DNA of 36,785 nt, taken from NCBI GenBank assembly GCA_945231345.1, contig CALYOL010000003.1, positions 1 to 36,785 of the forward strand, read 5' to 3'. The notes beneath the pieces were generated by a model that had not been told where the DNA came from, ran no database searches, and saw only the letters and a list, made by a program, of their open reading frames with translations. Position numbers and translations under genes: made by a program. Origin of the DNA: an uncultured Porphyromonadaceae bacterium. GTDB lineage: Bacteria; Bacteroidota; Bacteroidia; Bacteroidales; Muribaculaceae. This document shows positions 19,327-29,377 of this stretch, in pieces (within the stretch, counting starts at the first letter, position 1; every line of letters starts with the position of its first letter).

Positions 19327-20337
19327 ATGAAATCTTACAGAAAAGCTGCTTGTTTCTTTGTAGGCATGACACTCGCAATTTCAGCCGTTGCACAGTCATA
19401 CTATGATGACGACATCTACTACAATGCAGACAAAGCAAGAAAGGAAAAGGCTGACAATGCAAGACAAGAGTCTTTAGTTTCAAACCAAGGTGGTGTGAAA
19501 ACTTATGGTCAGCCCCTCCCGGGTTCTGATACATACACAGTTTACACAGACAACAACCGCGACGTTGATGAATATAATCGTCGATATTCTAACTCTCAGG
19601 CTGCAGACACTTCAAGCTACTCTTCACAAAACGAAGAATTTGCTAATACCCGAAACATTGAGCGTTTCTACAACGACCGCATCGTGTTAGACAGCGGAGA
19701 TGAAATTCTCATTGAGTATTACAGTGACGCACAGAGAAATCATGAGTCCTTTAGATTTGACATTAACGTAATTAATGCATTCGATATTTGGGCTCCATAT
19801 TACTGGCATGTTTATCGTCCTTATTGGGGATACACTCCATGGTATTATTCAGCATACGACCCATGGGTGCTCAGCCACTACTACGGATGTTACGTTTGGT
19901 GTTATCCATGGGCAGGAATGGCACATTGGCACTCTTATTTCCACTACAATCCTCGTCCATATTACTACCACTCATATTACTATGACCCCGTGTTTTACAG
20001 ACATGGCGCATATACACATGGTGGCGATTACCGACGCCAAGTTTCTAATAATGTAAACTTTAGAAACTCCGGCAGAAGTTATGGAAATTCATCAAGTAAT
20101 AGACGTGGATATTCTAATAGTGGCAATAGAACGATAAACAACCGCAACTCAGTACGCGGAAATTCCTATAATCGCGACAGCAGCTCAGGCTCCAACAGAG
20201 ACCGCAGCACATTTACCGGAAATTCTAACTCAGGAAGATCTTTTAACTCCGGCAGTTCATTCAGCGGAGGTTCTCGCAGTGGCTCACATAGCGGAGGTTC
20301 ACACAGCAGTGGGGGCGGTCGTGGCGGAAGACACTAA
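19327..20337 (+). CDS. Secreted aromatic-rich/low-complexity protein of unknown function
   Basis: 336 aa; signal peptide ...LAISAVAQ; Tyr/Trp/His-rich centre (YYWHVYRPYWGYTPWYYSAYDPW...), Ser/Gly/Asn/Arg-rich C-terminus. Confidence 0.8.
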   Translation: MKSYRKAACFFVGMTLAISAVAQSYYDDDIYYNADKARKEKADNARQESLVSNQGGVKTYGQPLPGSDTYTVYTDNNRDVDEYNRRYSNSQAADTSSYSSQNEEFANTRNIERFYNDRIVLDSGDEILIEYYSDAQRNHESFRFDINVINAFDIWAPYYWHVYRPYWGYTPWYYSAYDPWVLSHYYGCYVWCYPWAGMAHWHSYFHYNPRPYYYHSYYYDPVFYRHGAYTHGGDYRRQVSNNVNFRNSGRSYGNSSSNRRGYSNSGNRTINNRNSVRGNSYNRDSSSGSNRDRSTFTGNSNSGRSFNSGSSFSGGSRSGSHSGGSHSSGGGRGGRH

Positions 20338-20379
20338 GCTAACACTATACATCTGATATTCAAATAATTAATTAGACAC

Positions 20380-20410
20380 ATAAATCCCGGTGTATCACAT
20401 CGGGATTTAT
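20380..20410 (+). terminator. Hairpin terminator
   Basis: ATAAATCCCGGTGT-atc-ACATCGGGATTTAT, 14-bp stem with one G-U; AT-rich downstream. Confidence 0.7.
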
Positions 20411-20482
20411 ATTAAAAAGAATATCTACTAAACTTTTTCATTCATTTTGCGTCTTATAATTAAGAACTAATAAATCACACTC

Positions 20483-22072
20483 ATGAAGAAATTATACGTA
20501 ACAGCATTTGCACTGGCTTTGACTGCCACTTGCTCTGCAGAATCAGCAGTTGATGCATATCAACTGTCACAATCAGACCTAAGAGGCTCAGCAAGATTTG
20601 TATCTATGGGCGGAGCGTTCACTGCATTAGGCGGTGATATATCCACACTAAACCAAAATCCGGCAGGCATAGGTATATATAGAAAGAGCGAAATCGGATT
20701 TACACTTGACATTAATATGACAAGTTCAGACGTCAGCTCTAACGTAGGGCATTTCAAAGAAGACAAGACACACACGTTCTGTAACAACTTCGGCTATATA
20801 GGTTCTGTAAGCCTGGACAGTGACGTCATGAAGACTTTCAACTGGGGCGTTTCGTACTCAAGAGTCGCAAGTTTTAATCGTTCTTATCGCATGGGCGGTG
20901 GTGACCGATACCCTATTCTGAGCAATTCCATCACTAACTATATTGCATCATTCACAAACTGCGACGTGTCCGACCTGGAATTTGGTGGAGGCGACTATCC
21001 AGACTACAACCCATATTTTGGTGATGCAGATTGGCTAAGCGTACTCGCTCATCAGAGCTATCTCATTTCAAACGACGGCAAGAATAGCTATAATGGACTT
21101 TGGCAACAGGGCTCAACGTCTGGCGATATGCAAGCGTTGATTAAAGAGCGAGGATATGTTGATGAGTATTCTATTGATTTTGGTGGAAACATCTGCGATG
21201 TAGTTTACTGGGGATTAGGCTTCGGCATCACTGATATCAGTTATAATGAATTTACAATCTATGACGAAGAATTGCAGAACGCTTGCGTACCTAATACTAA
21301 TGCCGGTTGGAAAAATGGAAATGGCGGCTTTACGATGGAAAACCATAAACTAATCACAGGTTCCGGCTTCAACTTTAAGACAGGACTTATCTTTAAGCCT
21401 ATCAATGAGTTTCGTTTAGGTATAGCAGTTCATACCCCAACCTACTACAAACTAACACAGGACTTCAAAGCATATTCCGACTATTCTTTTGACGTAAACG
21501 GAGAGTCCGTAAAAGGAAGCGTTGAGACAGAACTTGGATATTTTGATTGGAAACTGCAGACGCCATGGAAGCTAATGTTTGGAGCTGCCGCAGTAATTGG
21601 CGGACGTGGTATAATCAGTATGGACTATGAGTATGCCGCATACGACAAAATGGACGTAAGCGACCGATATGATATATACGACTACAGCCTCATTAACGAG
21701 GATATATCTACATACTATAAGCCTCAGCATACAGTACGTATTGGTGGCGAATTTCGCGTAACTCCAGACTTTTCTCTCCGCGCAGGTTATAATTATCAGA
21801 AATCCGGTGTGGAAAAGGATGCACAGGATGGAAATATCGAAGTATATACCACCGGGACTAATCCGGCTTACAGCATGGACAAAAAGACGGAATATATCAC
21901 TTTCGGTTTAGGATACAAATATCAGGCTTTTTATGCAGACCTCGCGTATGTATATAAGCATCGCTCTTCATACTATTACACACACCGTATGTTCAACGGT
22001 TACAAGCCTTACAAACACATTCTTGACACCGAAGAAAACAATATTGTAATTTCACTCGGTTTTAAGTTCTAA
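20483..22072 (+). CDS. OmpP1/FadL-family-like outer membrane beta-barrel protein
   Basis: 529 aa; signal peptide; SDLRGSARFVSMGGAFTALGGDISTLNQNPAGIGIYRKSEIGFT is typical of FadL/PorV-like barrels; aromatic C-terminal residue (GFKF). Confidence 0.8.
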   Translation: MKKLYVTAFALALTATCSAESAVDAYQLSQSDLRGSARFVSMGGAFTALGGDISTLNQNPAGIGIYRKSEIGFTLDINMTSSDVSSNVGHFKEDKTHTFCNNFGYIGSVSLDSDVMKTFNWGVSYSRVASFNRSYRMGGGDRYPILSNSITNYIASFTNCDVSDLEFGGGDYPDYNPYFGDADWLSVLAHQSYLISNDGKNSYNGLWQQGSTSGDMQALIKERGYVDEYSIDFGGNICDVVYWGLGFGITDISYNEFTIYDEELQNACVPNTNAGWKNGNGGFTMENHKLITGSGFNFKTGLIFKPINEFRLGIAVHTPTYYKLTQDFKAYSDYSFDVNGESVKGSVETELGYFDWKLQTPWKLMFGAAAVIGGRGIISMDYEYAAYDKMDVSDRYDIYDYSLINEDISTYYKPQHTVRIGGEFRVTPDFSLRAGYNYQKSGVEKDAQDGNIEVYTTGTNPAYSMDKKTEYITFGLGYKYQAFYADLAYVYKHRSSYYYTHRMFNGYKPYKHILDTEENNIVISLGFKF

Positions 22073-22095
22073 AATCCTATATTTCAAATATATAA

Positions 22096-22129
22096 GTTCC
22101 CGCAAGTTGATACTTGTGGGAACTTTTTT
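22096..22129 (+). terminator. Rho-independent terminator
   Basis: GTTCCCGCAAGT-tgat-ACTTGTGGGAAC stem (one G-U) followed by TTTTTT. Confidence 0.9.
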
Positions 22130-22138
22130 AATTATTAT

Positions 22139-22169
22139 TTTGAGAACTCATCAAAAGTGAGTAACTTTG
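22139..22169 (+). promoter_or_regulatory. Bacteroidetes-type promoter TTTG-N19-TAACTTTG for rfbD-prfC-mutL
   Basis: TTTG at 22139-22142, TAACTTTG at 22162-22169, 19-bp spacer, upstream of the ATG at 22210. Confidence 0.75.
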
Positions 22170-22209
22170 TAGACATAAAAAGGTAACCAGAGATTATAAT
22201 CAATAGAAT

Positions 22210-23070
22210 ATGAGAATACTCGTAACCGGTGCTAACGGACAGCTGGGCAATGAATTGAGGATAGTACTCGCACAGGCTATCTCCGATGAAGTGTTTTATA
22301 CCGACAAGGAAGAATTAGACCTCACCAATGCTAAGGCCGTTGCTGATTTTGTGGTAAATAACGATATCACACATATCATCAACTGCGCAGCGTACACAAA
22401 TGTAGACCTCGCAGAGACCGAAAAGCTGGAATGCAACGCCATAAATGTGACTGCCGTAAAAAACATCGCTATGGCAGCAGACGGCAACGGTGCAAAAGTG
22501 ATACACATCTCCACAGACTATGTATTTGATGGCACTGCTCACCGTCCGTATCGTGAATCAGACAAAGTAAACCCTATCTCACAATACGGCACTACAAAAC
22601 GCTCCGGCGAAACTGCACTTATTGCTCTCGCTCCTGATAGTATTATCATCCGCACAGCATGGTTGTATTCTCCGTTTGGCAAAAATTTTGTCAAAACTAT
22701 TCTCCGCCTGAGTAAAGAACAAAATGAAATTGGTGTGGTTTGCGACCAGATTGGCACTCCCACTTACGCTCACGACCTTGCACTGGCAATCCTTGCTATC
22801 CTAAAATGCCACCAATGGGTAAGCGGAATTTATCATTTCACAGACGAGGGAGCTTGCTCTTGGTATGATTTTGCAAAGACAATTGTAAAACTTACCGAAA
22901 ACACCGACTGCAAAGTAAAGCCTATTCTTTCAGATGATTTTCCTCGCCCTGCAGCACGTCCATATTACAGCGTACTTGACCGCACCCGCATAAAAGCCAC
23001 TTACGGTGTTACTATTCCCCATTGGGAAGACAGCCTTGAAGATTGCCTAAAAAGATTAAAAGAATTATAA
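22210..23070 (+). CDS. rfbD: dTDP-4-dehydrorhamnose reductase
   Basis: 286 aa; [28 protein letters not shown]; RmlD-like SDR. Confidence 0.93.
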   Translation: MRILVTGANGQLGNELRIVLAQAISDEVFYTDKEELDLTNAKAVADFVVNNDITHIINCAAYTNVDLAETEKLECNAINVTAVKNIAMAADGNGAKVIHISTDYVFDGTAHRPYRESDKVNPISQYGTTKRSGETALIALAPDSIIIRTAWLYSPFGKNFVKTILRLSKEQNEIGVVCDQIGTPTYAHDLALAILAILKCHQWVSGIYHFTDEGACSWYDFAKTIVKLTENTDCKVKPILSDDFPRPAARPYYSVLDRTRIKATYGVTIPHWEDSLEDCLKRLKEL

Positions 23071-23093
23071 TAACAATTAGAAATACGATAAAC

Positions 23094-24674
23094 GTGTCAC
23101 AGCTCACAGACGAAATAAGCCGCAGGCGAACATTCGCCATTATCTCTCACCCTGACGCCGGTAAGACCACACTTACTGAGAAACTACTCCTTTTCGGAGG
23201 AGCTATACATATAGCCGGCGCAGTAAAATCAAACAAAATTAAGAAAACAGCCACATCAGACTGGATGGAAATTGAAAAGCAGCGCGGTATTTCCGTTGCC
23301 ACATCTGTAATGGGCTTTAATTATGGCGATTATAAAATAAACATTCTCGACACCCCAGGTCACCAAGACTTTGCCGAGGACACATACCGAACACTTACCG
23401 CTGTAGACAGTGTAATCATTGTAGTGGACGTGGCAAAAGGTGTAGAACAACAGACACGCAAACTAATGGAAGTGTGCCGAATGCGAAATACGCCTGTAAT
23501 AATCTTTGTAAACAAACTTGACCGCGAAGGACGTGACCCATTTGACATCCTTGACGAACTCGAATCTGAACTAAAAATAAATGTACGCCCCTTAAGCTGG
23601 CCTATAAACATAGGCGCAAAATTTAAGGGCGTGTACAACATTTATGAACATTCACTGGACCTTTTTACGCCAAACAAGCAAAAAGTGTCTGAACGCGTTG
23701 AAATAAGCGACATCAACGATGTACGCATTGATGAAAACGTAGGAGAAGCCGATGCTTCAAAACTACGTGAAGACCTTGAGCTGATAGAAGGTGTATACCC
23801 GGATTTCGATGTAAATCGATATCTTGAAGGGAAATTAGCCCCGGTATTTTTCGGTTCAGCTCTAAACACGTTTGGTGTAAAGGAACTCCTTGACTGTTTT
23901 GTACAAATAGCTCCTTCTCCACGACCCACAAAAGCAGAAGAACGTGAGATAAGACCTGAAGAAGAGTCTTTTACCGGTTTTGTATTCAAAATCCACGCCA
24001 ACATGGATCCAAACCACCGAAGTTGTATTGCTTTTGTCAAAGTGTGCTCCGGCAAATTTGAGCGAAACGCGAACTACAAACATATACGCACAGGCAAACA
24101 GATGCGCTTCGCTGCTCCAACTGCCTTTATGGCGCAAAAAAAGAGTATTGTAGACGAAGCATACCCAGGGGATATTGTAGGTATTCCGGACACAGGCAAC
24201 TTCAAAATAGGCGACACACTGACAGAAGGCGAAGAACTCCATTTCAAGGGAATACCGAGTTTCTCACCAGAAATGTTTAAGTATATTGAAAACAGTGACC
24301 CAATGAAAGCTAAGCAGTTGGACAAAGGGGTGCAACAACTTATGGACGAAGGTGTTGCACAGCTGTTTATCAACCAATTTAATGGACGTAAAATTATCGG
24401 AACAGTAGGACAGCTACAGTTTGAGGTAATACAATACCGCCTGCTGCACGAATATGGTGCACAATGTCGTTGGGAACCTATTTCACTATATAAAGCATGC
24501 TGGATAGAAAGCGACGACGCACAGGCTCTTGAAGCATTTAAGAAGCGTAAACACCAGTTTATGGCCGTTGACAGAGATGGGAGGGACGTATTCCTCGCCG
24601 ATTCAGGATATGTCTTGCAAATGGCGCAGACAGACTTCCCCAAAATAAAGTTCCATTTCACCAGCGAATTTTAA
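23094..24674 (+). CDS. prfC: Peptide chain release factor 3
   Basis: ORF 23043..24674; [53 protein letters not shown]. Likely GTG start at 23094 ([23 protein letters not shown]). Confidence 0.95.
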   Translation: MSQLTDEISRRRTFAIISHPDAGKTTLTEKLLLFGGAIHIAGAVKSNKIKKTATSDWMEIEKQRGISVATSVMGFNYGDYKINILDTPGHQDFAEDTYRTLTAVDSVIIVVDVAKGVEQQTRKLMEVCRMRNTPVIIFVNKLDREGRDPFDILDELESELKINVRPLSWPINIGAKFKGVYNIYEHSLDLFTPNKQKVSERVEISDINDVRIDENVGEADASKLREDLELIEGVYPDFDVNRYLEGKLAPVFFGSALNTFGVKELLDCFVQIAPSPRPTKAEEREIRPEEESFTGFVFKIHANMDPNHRSCIAFVKVCSGKFERNANYKHIRTGKQMRFAAPTAFMAQKKSIVDEAYPGDIVGIPDTGNFKIGDTLTEGEELHFKGIPSFSPEMFKYIENSDPMKAKQLDKGVQQLMDEGVAQLFINQFNGRKIIGTVGQLQFEVIQYRLLHEYGAQCRWEPISLYKACWIESDDAQALEAFKKRKHQFMAVDRDGRDVFLADSGYVLQMAQTDFPKIKFHFTSEF

Positions 24675-24680
24675 AACCTC

Positions 24681-26558
24681 ATGAGCGACGTAATTAAATT
24701 GCTGCCAGACTCTGTCGCAAACCAAATTGCGGCAGGAGAAGTGATACAGCGCCCAGCTTCAGTAATAAAGGAGCTGGTGGAAAATGCCGTTGATGCCGGT
24801 GGCACTAACATACAGATTATAATTAAAGATGCCGGGCGTACACTCATTCAGGTCATAGATAATGGTTGCGGAATGTCCGCCACTGACGCACGCCTTGCCT
24901 TTGAACGTCACTCTACATCTAAAATCACTGAGGCTGCAGACCTCTTTACGCTCCACACAATGGGCTTCCGCGGTGAGGCACTGGCTTCTATCTGCGCTGT
25001 CGCTCAGGTTGAGCTCGTCACTATGCGAAAAGGAGAATCTATAGGAACACGTATATGCATTTCAGGCTCAAAACTTGAAAGCCAAGAGGCATACGCCACT
25101 ATTCCGGGCTCTAATTTTAAGGTAAAGAACCTGTTTTTCAACGTTCCGGCACGCCGTAAATTCCTAAAAAAGGATTCTGTAGAACTTAGCAACATTGTAA
25201 GAGAATTTGAGAGGCTTGCACTTGTAAATCCGGGCATTGGACTGGAGCTAATCCATAATGACACTATGGTGCATCAGCTTCTCCCGGGCTCATTAAAGTA
25301 CCGAATAACATCGCTGTTTGGCAAAAGCCTCGACAAGCAGCTCATTTCAATTGATGTTGAAACACCTGTAGTAAAAATTGATGGTTTTGTCGGACTTCCG
25401 GCTAATGCCAGACGTCGTGGAGCATTGCAATATCTTTTTGTAAACGGTAGAAACATGCGTCACCCCTACTTTGCTAAAGCGGTGTTGACATGCTACGAAA
25501 AGCTTATTGCAAATGACGTACAGCCAAACTATTTCCTCAACTTTACAGTTGACCCATCAACCATTGACGTCAATATCCACCCTACGAAAAACGAGATAAA
25601 GTTTGAAAATGAGCAAGCCATCTGGCAAATACTCATGGCGGCAGTCAGAGAAGCGCTCGGAAAATCAAACGCTGTGCCATCAATAGACTTTGATGTAGAT
25701 GATAGCCCTGAAATTCCCGTTTTCAATCCTAATGCAAATGCAAAGGTTACAGAGGAGATTTCAGGTGGATACAATCCTTTTGACTCCGCTCCAAAATATA
25801 ATGGAGGCAATTCAAATTATACTTCACGTCCGAGTTCTATAAATAATGGATTGCGCCGTGCTACTGCAAACTGGGAAAGTCTTTACGACAATTTTAACAA
25901 TGCAACAACACCGTCCTCATTAAATACAGCCATTGACACTGCAGATACGGGCAGCCTACCACAAATGCACGTTGATGCTGAGGACAGCACTGCAGAAGAC
26001 AGCATTTTCCAACTAAAAAATAAATATATCATCTCGCCTGCAGCCTCCGGACTTATGATTATTGACCAGCACCGCGCACATATTCTGATACTATACAATA
26101 AGTATATGGAAGCGCAAAAACATGGCGGTTTTTCTACTCAACAAGTCATTTTCCCCGAAATAATCACGCTGTCTCCGTCACAAAACGTGATAATGGAAAG
26201 CATTGAGCCAAACCTTAAGGAAATTGGGTTTGACATTTCTTTTCTCGGGGACAATTCCTGGACTGTAAATGGATATCCATCAGTATTAGATGGCGTAAGT
26301 CCTAATGAGGTTTTATTGAAGATGATAGACAACGTGTCTGACGGAGGTGACGTGACAGACGAAGACATAAAAATGCAAACCGCCCTTGCTATGGCAAAGG
26401 CTGCCGCAATACCTTCCGGCAAAGCGATGTCTGTTCAAGAAATGAAGCACTTAATGACCGAACTTCTCACTCTCCCTTCACCTGGATTTACTCCCACAGG
26501 ACTACCAATAATTCAGATTATCTCCACCGACGAGATTTCAGACAGGTTTACTCGATAA
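24681..26558 (+). CDS. mutL: DNA mismatch repair protein MutL
   Basis: 625 aa; IAAGEVIQRPASVIKELVENAVDAG, GFRGEALASI, NVPARRKFLK; GHKL ATPase. Confidence 0.97.
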   Translation: MSDVIKLLPDSVANQIAAGEVIQRPASVIKELVENAVDAGGTNIQIIIKDAGRTLIQVIDNGCGMSATDARLAFERHSTSKITEAADLFTLHTMGFRGEALASICAVAQVELVTMRKGESIGTRICISGSKLESQEAYATIPGSNFKVKNLFFNVPARRKFLKKDSVELSNIVREFERLALVNPGIGLELIHNDTMVHQLLPGSLKYRITSLFGKSLDKQLISIDVETPVVKIDGFVGLPANARRRGALQYLFVNGRNMRHPYFAKAVLTCYEKLIANDVQPNYFLNFTVDPSTIDVNIHPTKNEIKFENEQAIWQILMAAVREALGKSNAVPSIDFDVDDSPEIPVFNPNANAKVTEEISGGYNPFDSAPKYNGGNSNYTSRPSSINNGLRRATANWESLYDNFNNATTPSSLNTAIDTADTGSLPQMHVDAEDSTAEDSIFQLKNKYIISPAASGLMIIDQHRAHILILYNKYMEAQKHGGFSTQQVIFPEIITLSPSQNVIMESIEPNLKEIGFDISFLGDNSWTVNGYPSVLDGVSPNEVLLKMIDNVSDGGDVTDEDIKMQTALAMAKAAAIPSGKAMSVQEMKHLMTELLTLPSPGFTPTGLPIIQIISTDEISDRFTR

Positions 26559-26562
26559 AACA

Positions 26563-26601
26563 CTATCCTGATAAAACCGTTTTTCGATTTTATCAGGATA
26601 G
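26563..26601. terminator. Bidirectional terminator between convergent mutL and cupin genes
   Basis: Perfect 14-bp inverted repeat CTATCCTGATAAAA / TTTTATCAGGATAG, 11-nt loop. Confidence 0.8.
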
Positions 26602-26660
26602 AATAATCAATTATAGATGGCTATAGTTTCTTAAAATGCGAATGGGCAAATAATTTTCTC

Positions 26661-27056
26661 CTATTCAAGAATTACACCATCCGTCATTGTGTATTGCTCC
26701 AAGGAGCCTGCTTTAGCCTGAATGCAAACGTAAGTAAGTGGTTCACTACCAGTATTTCTGTTTCCACGAGACACTTCCGGCTCAACACGAATAACATCTC
26801 CAGCCTTCACTGGATAATCATTGCCATCAAGGCTGAATATCCCCTCACCTCTGAGTATTATATAGACTTCCTCGTTTTGTTTATGCTTGTGGAGAAATGG
26901 CACAGCTTCCCCCTCTCCAAGTGTACCAAAAGATATTTCCATACCGGTAGTTCCCAATATGTCTTTTACAAATGCCTTACCTGCAAAATTCTGAAAATTT
27001 TCAACTGAGGCTATGCCAAAGCCATTTCCTTCGCTAATCAACTTTAATGAATTCAT
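26661..27056 (-). CDS. Cupin-domain protein
   Basis: 131 aa; PFLHKHKQNEEVYIILRGEGIFSLDG...VKAGDVIRVEP cupin motifs. Confidence 0.85.
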   Translation of the reverse strand: MNSLKLISEGNGFGIASVENFQNFAGKAFVKDILGTTGMEISFGTLGEGEAVPFLHKHKQNEEVYIILRGEGIFSLDGNDYPVKAGDVIRVEPEVSRGNRNTGSEPLTYVCIQAKAGSLEQYTMTDGVILE

Positions 27057-27244
27057 AATTAATTTCTGTTTTTTAGGTTATTAATTAAGTGCAAAATTAC
27101 ACTATTTCTTATGTATAAACAAGGACGCACAAAAATAGCACATAGTTACATTTTCGTTAGTAATATTGATATTCAGTACGTTACAAAAGTTTCATTTAAC
27201 TATGATTAACAATAACAGCCGCATTTTATTTAGTTCCATATTAT

Positions 27245-27275
27245 TTTGCTATCTTAACGAAATTTCATAACTTTG
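27245..27275 (+). promoter_or_regulatory. Bacteroidetes-type promoter TTTG-N19-TAACTTTG abutting the start codon of the helicase gene
   Basis: TTTG at 27245-27248, TAACTTTG at 27268-27275; ATG at 27280. Confidence 0.7.
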
Positions 27276-27279
27276 TGAT

Positions 27280-29274
27280 ATGGAAAAGATAGACCTGAAC
27301 AATCCGGAATTTCAGAATGCACTAAAAGTGATAAACTATACCAGCAACAGCCTTTTCCTCACTGGCAAGGCCGGAGCTGGCAAGTCCACTTTCCTAAAAT
27401 ATATCACTGAACACACAAAGAAAAAACACGTTGTGCTCGCCCCTACCGGTATTGCAGCAATCAATGCCGGCGGCGTCACTTTACACTCCTTTTTTAGAAT
27501 ACCACATCAGCCAATAATACCTGACGATGTCGACTTTTCATTTTCTCGGCTTAGAGAACGAATGAAATATCCAAAATCACATATCAAACTCATCAAAGAG
27601 CTTGAGCTGGTGATTATTGACGAAATCTCAATGGTAAGGTGCGATATCATTGACTTTATTGACAAGTTGCTTAGATTCTATTCCGGCAAGCGATATCTCC
27701 CTTTTGGAGGGAAACAGTTACTACTTGTAGGAGACATATTCCAATTAGAGCCCGTAGCAAAATCTGACGAAAAAGAGATACTCCGAAAATATTATAAATC
27801 AATGCATTTTTTCTCCGCAAACGTATTTAAGGAGTTCCCTATCGTATCCATTGAGCTGAAAAAAGTATATCGCCAAAAAGACATACGCTTTATATCCATT
27901 TTGGACCGAATACGCGCAGGAAAGCCCACTGTGGGCGATGTAAGCGAACTTAACAAACACGTCCAGGAAGGGAAAATAGCAGATAACAGCGACTTCACCA
28001 TCACCCTCACCTCGCTCCGCAGAATAGCAGACAACATAAACGATATACAATTAGACAAAATCCCATACCCGGAAATTACCTATATTGGTGAAATTGAAAA
28101 AGATTATCCTGTAGAGTCTTTGCCAACTGATATGGAACTAAAACTGAAAGTTGGAGCACAGGTGGTTTTTATCAAAAACGACAGAGACGGCAGGTGGGTA
28201 AACGGCACTATAGGTAAGGTCTATACAGCAACGGAAGATATTCTGGAAATTGAGCTTGAAAACGGCGACAGACACATCATAGAACCGGAAAGATGGCGTA
28301 ACATAAAATACGTTTTCGACGAAGAGACAAACCATATAGAGGAACAGGAACTTGGTGCCTTCATCCAATTTCCACTAAAACTTGCTTGGGCTATTACAAT
28401 ACATAAAAGCCAAGGTCTGACATTTAACAAAGTGATAATAGACTTAGGCGCCGGTGCGTTCAGTAGTGGACAGACATACGTTGCTCTCAGCCGTTGTACT
28501 ACTATCGATGGGGTTATACTACGCACACCCGTTAATATGAGAGATATCTTTGTCAATAATGATATTATAAGCTTCAGCCATAGCTACAACAATCCTCTCC
28601 TCCTGGCAAAAGCCCTTGAAAACGCTCGGGCAGATGACCTATACGCCGAGGCCGCTCGCCATTGGGATGACCTTGAAATCAATGAGAGTATAAAATGCTT
28701 TGCAGAGGCTGTTTCCTTGCGAAACGAGCTTGGCAATAAAAGAATAGTGAGACTCCTTTGCAGAAAGGCATCCATCGTAAACAAGCTTCTGAAAAAAAAT
28801 GCAGAACTATTCTTGGAGCTAAGAGAACGGAACGAAAAACTCGCCGGTATTGCAGACGAGTTTGTAACACTGGGCAACATGTGCGCCGAACGCGAAGACT
28901 CACAAGACTCAGCACTTGCCAATTATGATAAAGCGCTCACATTAGTCCCTTTTTATAACAAGGCTATTGTTGGCAAGGCTAAAATTCTTAAATCACGCAG
29001 ACAATATGAGGATGCCTTAAGTCTGCTCCGACAGCTTGTAATAAAGAATGAAGCTGACTGTGATGCGTTTACAATTATGGGAGACATCTATCTGCAAATT
29101 GGCGAGAATGAAGATGCATACGACTGCTATTTACATGCATCTCAACTTGACTCCAGCCAACCGGAGCCACTTGAAGGCATTGCCGCAATTCTGACAGATA
29201 TTGGAAAAGTTCACGCCGCACAAGACTACCTCAGAAAAGCAAATACACTGCGCAAGAAAAGAAAAAACAAGTAA
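27280..29274 (+). CDS. Pif1-like helicase with C-terminal TPR-like region
   Basis: 664 aa; LTGKAGAGKSTFL, APTGIAAINAGGVTLHSFF, IIDEISMVR, AWAITIHKSQGLTF; C-terminal ~200 aa TPR-like repeats. Confidence 0.9.
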   Translation: MEKIDLNNPEFQNALKVINYTSNSLFLTGKAGAGKSTFLKYITEHTKKKHVVLAPTGIAAINAGGVTLHSFFRIPHQPIIPDDVDFSFSRLRERMKYPKSHIKLIKELELVIIDEISMVRCDIIDFIDKLLRFYSGKRYLPFGGKQLLLVGDIFQLEPVAKSDEKEILRKYYKSMHFFSANVFKEFPIVSIELKKVYRQKDIRFISILDRIRAGKPTVGDVSELNKHVQEGKIADNSDFTITLTSLRRIADNINDIQLDKIPYPEITYIGEIEKDYPVESLPTDMELKLKVGAQVVFIKNDRDGRWVNGTIGKVYTATEDILEIELENGDRHIIEPERWRNIKYVFDEETNHIEEQELGAFIQFPLKLAWAITIHKSQGLTFNKVIIDLGAGAFSSGQTYVALSRCTTIDGVILRTPVNMRDIFVNNDIISFSHSYNNPLLLAKALENARADDLYAEAARHWDDLEINESIKCFAEAVSLRNELGNKRIVRLLCRKASIVNKLLKKNAELFLELRERNEKLAGIADEFVTLGNMCAEREDSQDSALANYDKALTLVPFYNKAIVGKAKILKSRRQYEDALSLLRQLVIKNEADCDAFTIMGDIYLQIGENEDAYDCYLHASQLDSSQPEPLEGIAAILTDIGKVHAAQDYLRKANTLRKKRKNK

Positions 29275-29377
29275 ATACACTTTTTCAACCACTTTCCACT
29301 CAAAATGTTAGATTATTTGTAAAAAAATAATTAACTTTGAACATTAAATTTATTCAACAAAATAAAATCAGGATATT

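Noticed and set aside
24074-24661. 195-aa minus-strand ORF
   Set aside because: Antisense to prfC; low-information composition (Ser/Cys-rich) typical of a reading-frame shadow.
29316-29339. Possible promoter TTTG/TAACTTTG before the coiled-coil gene
   Set aside because: The -7 element is good, but the TTTG spacer is only 12 bp, outside the 19-21 bp expected; not called as a full promoter.
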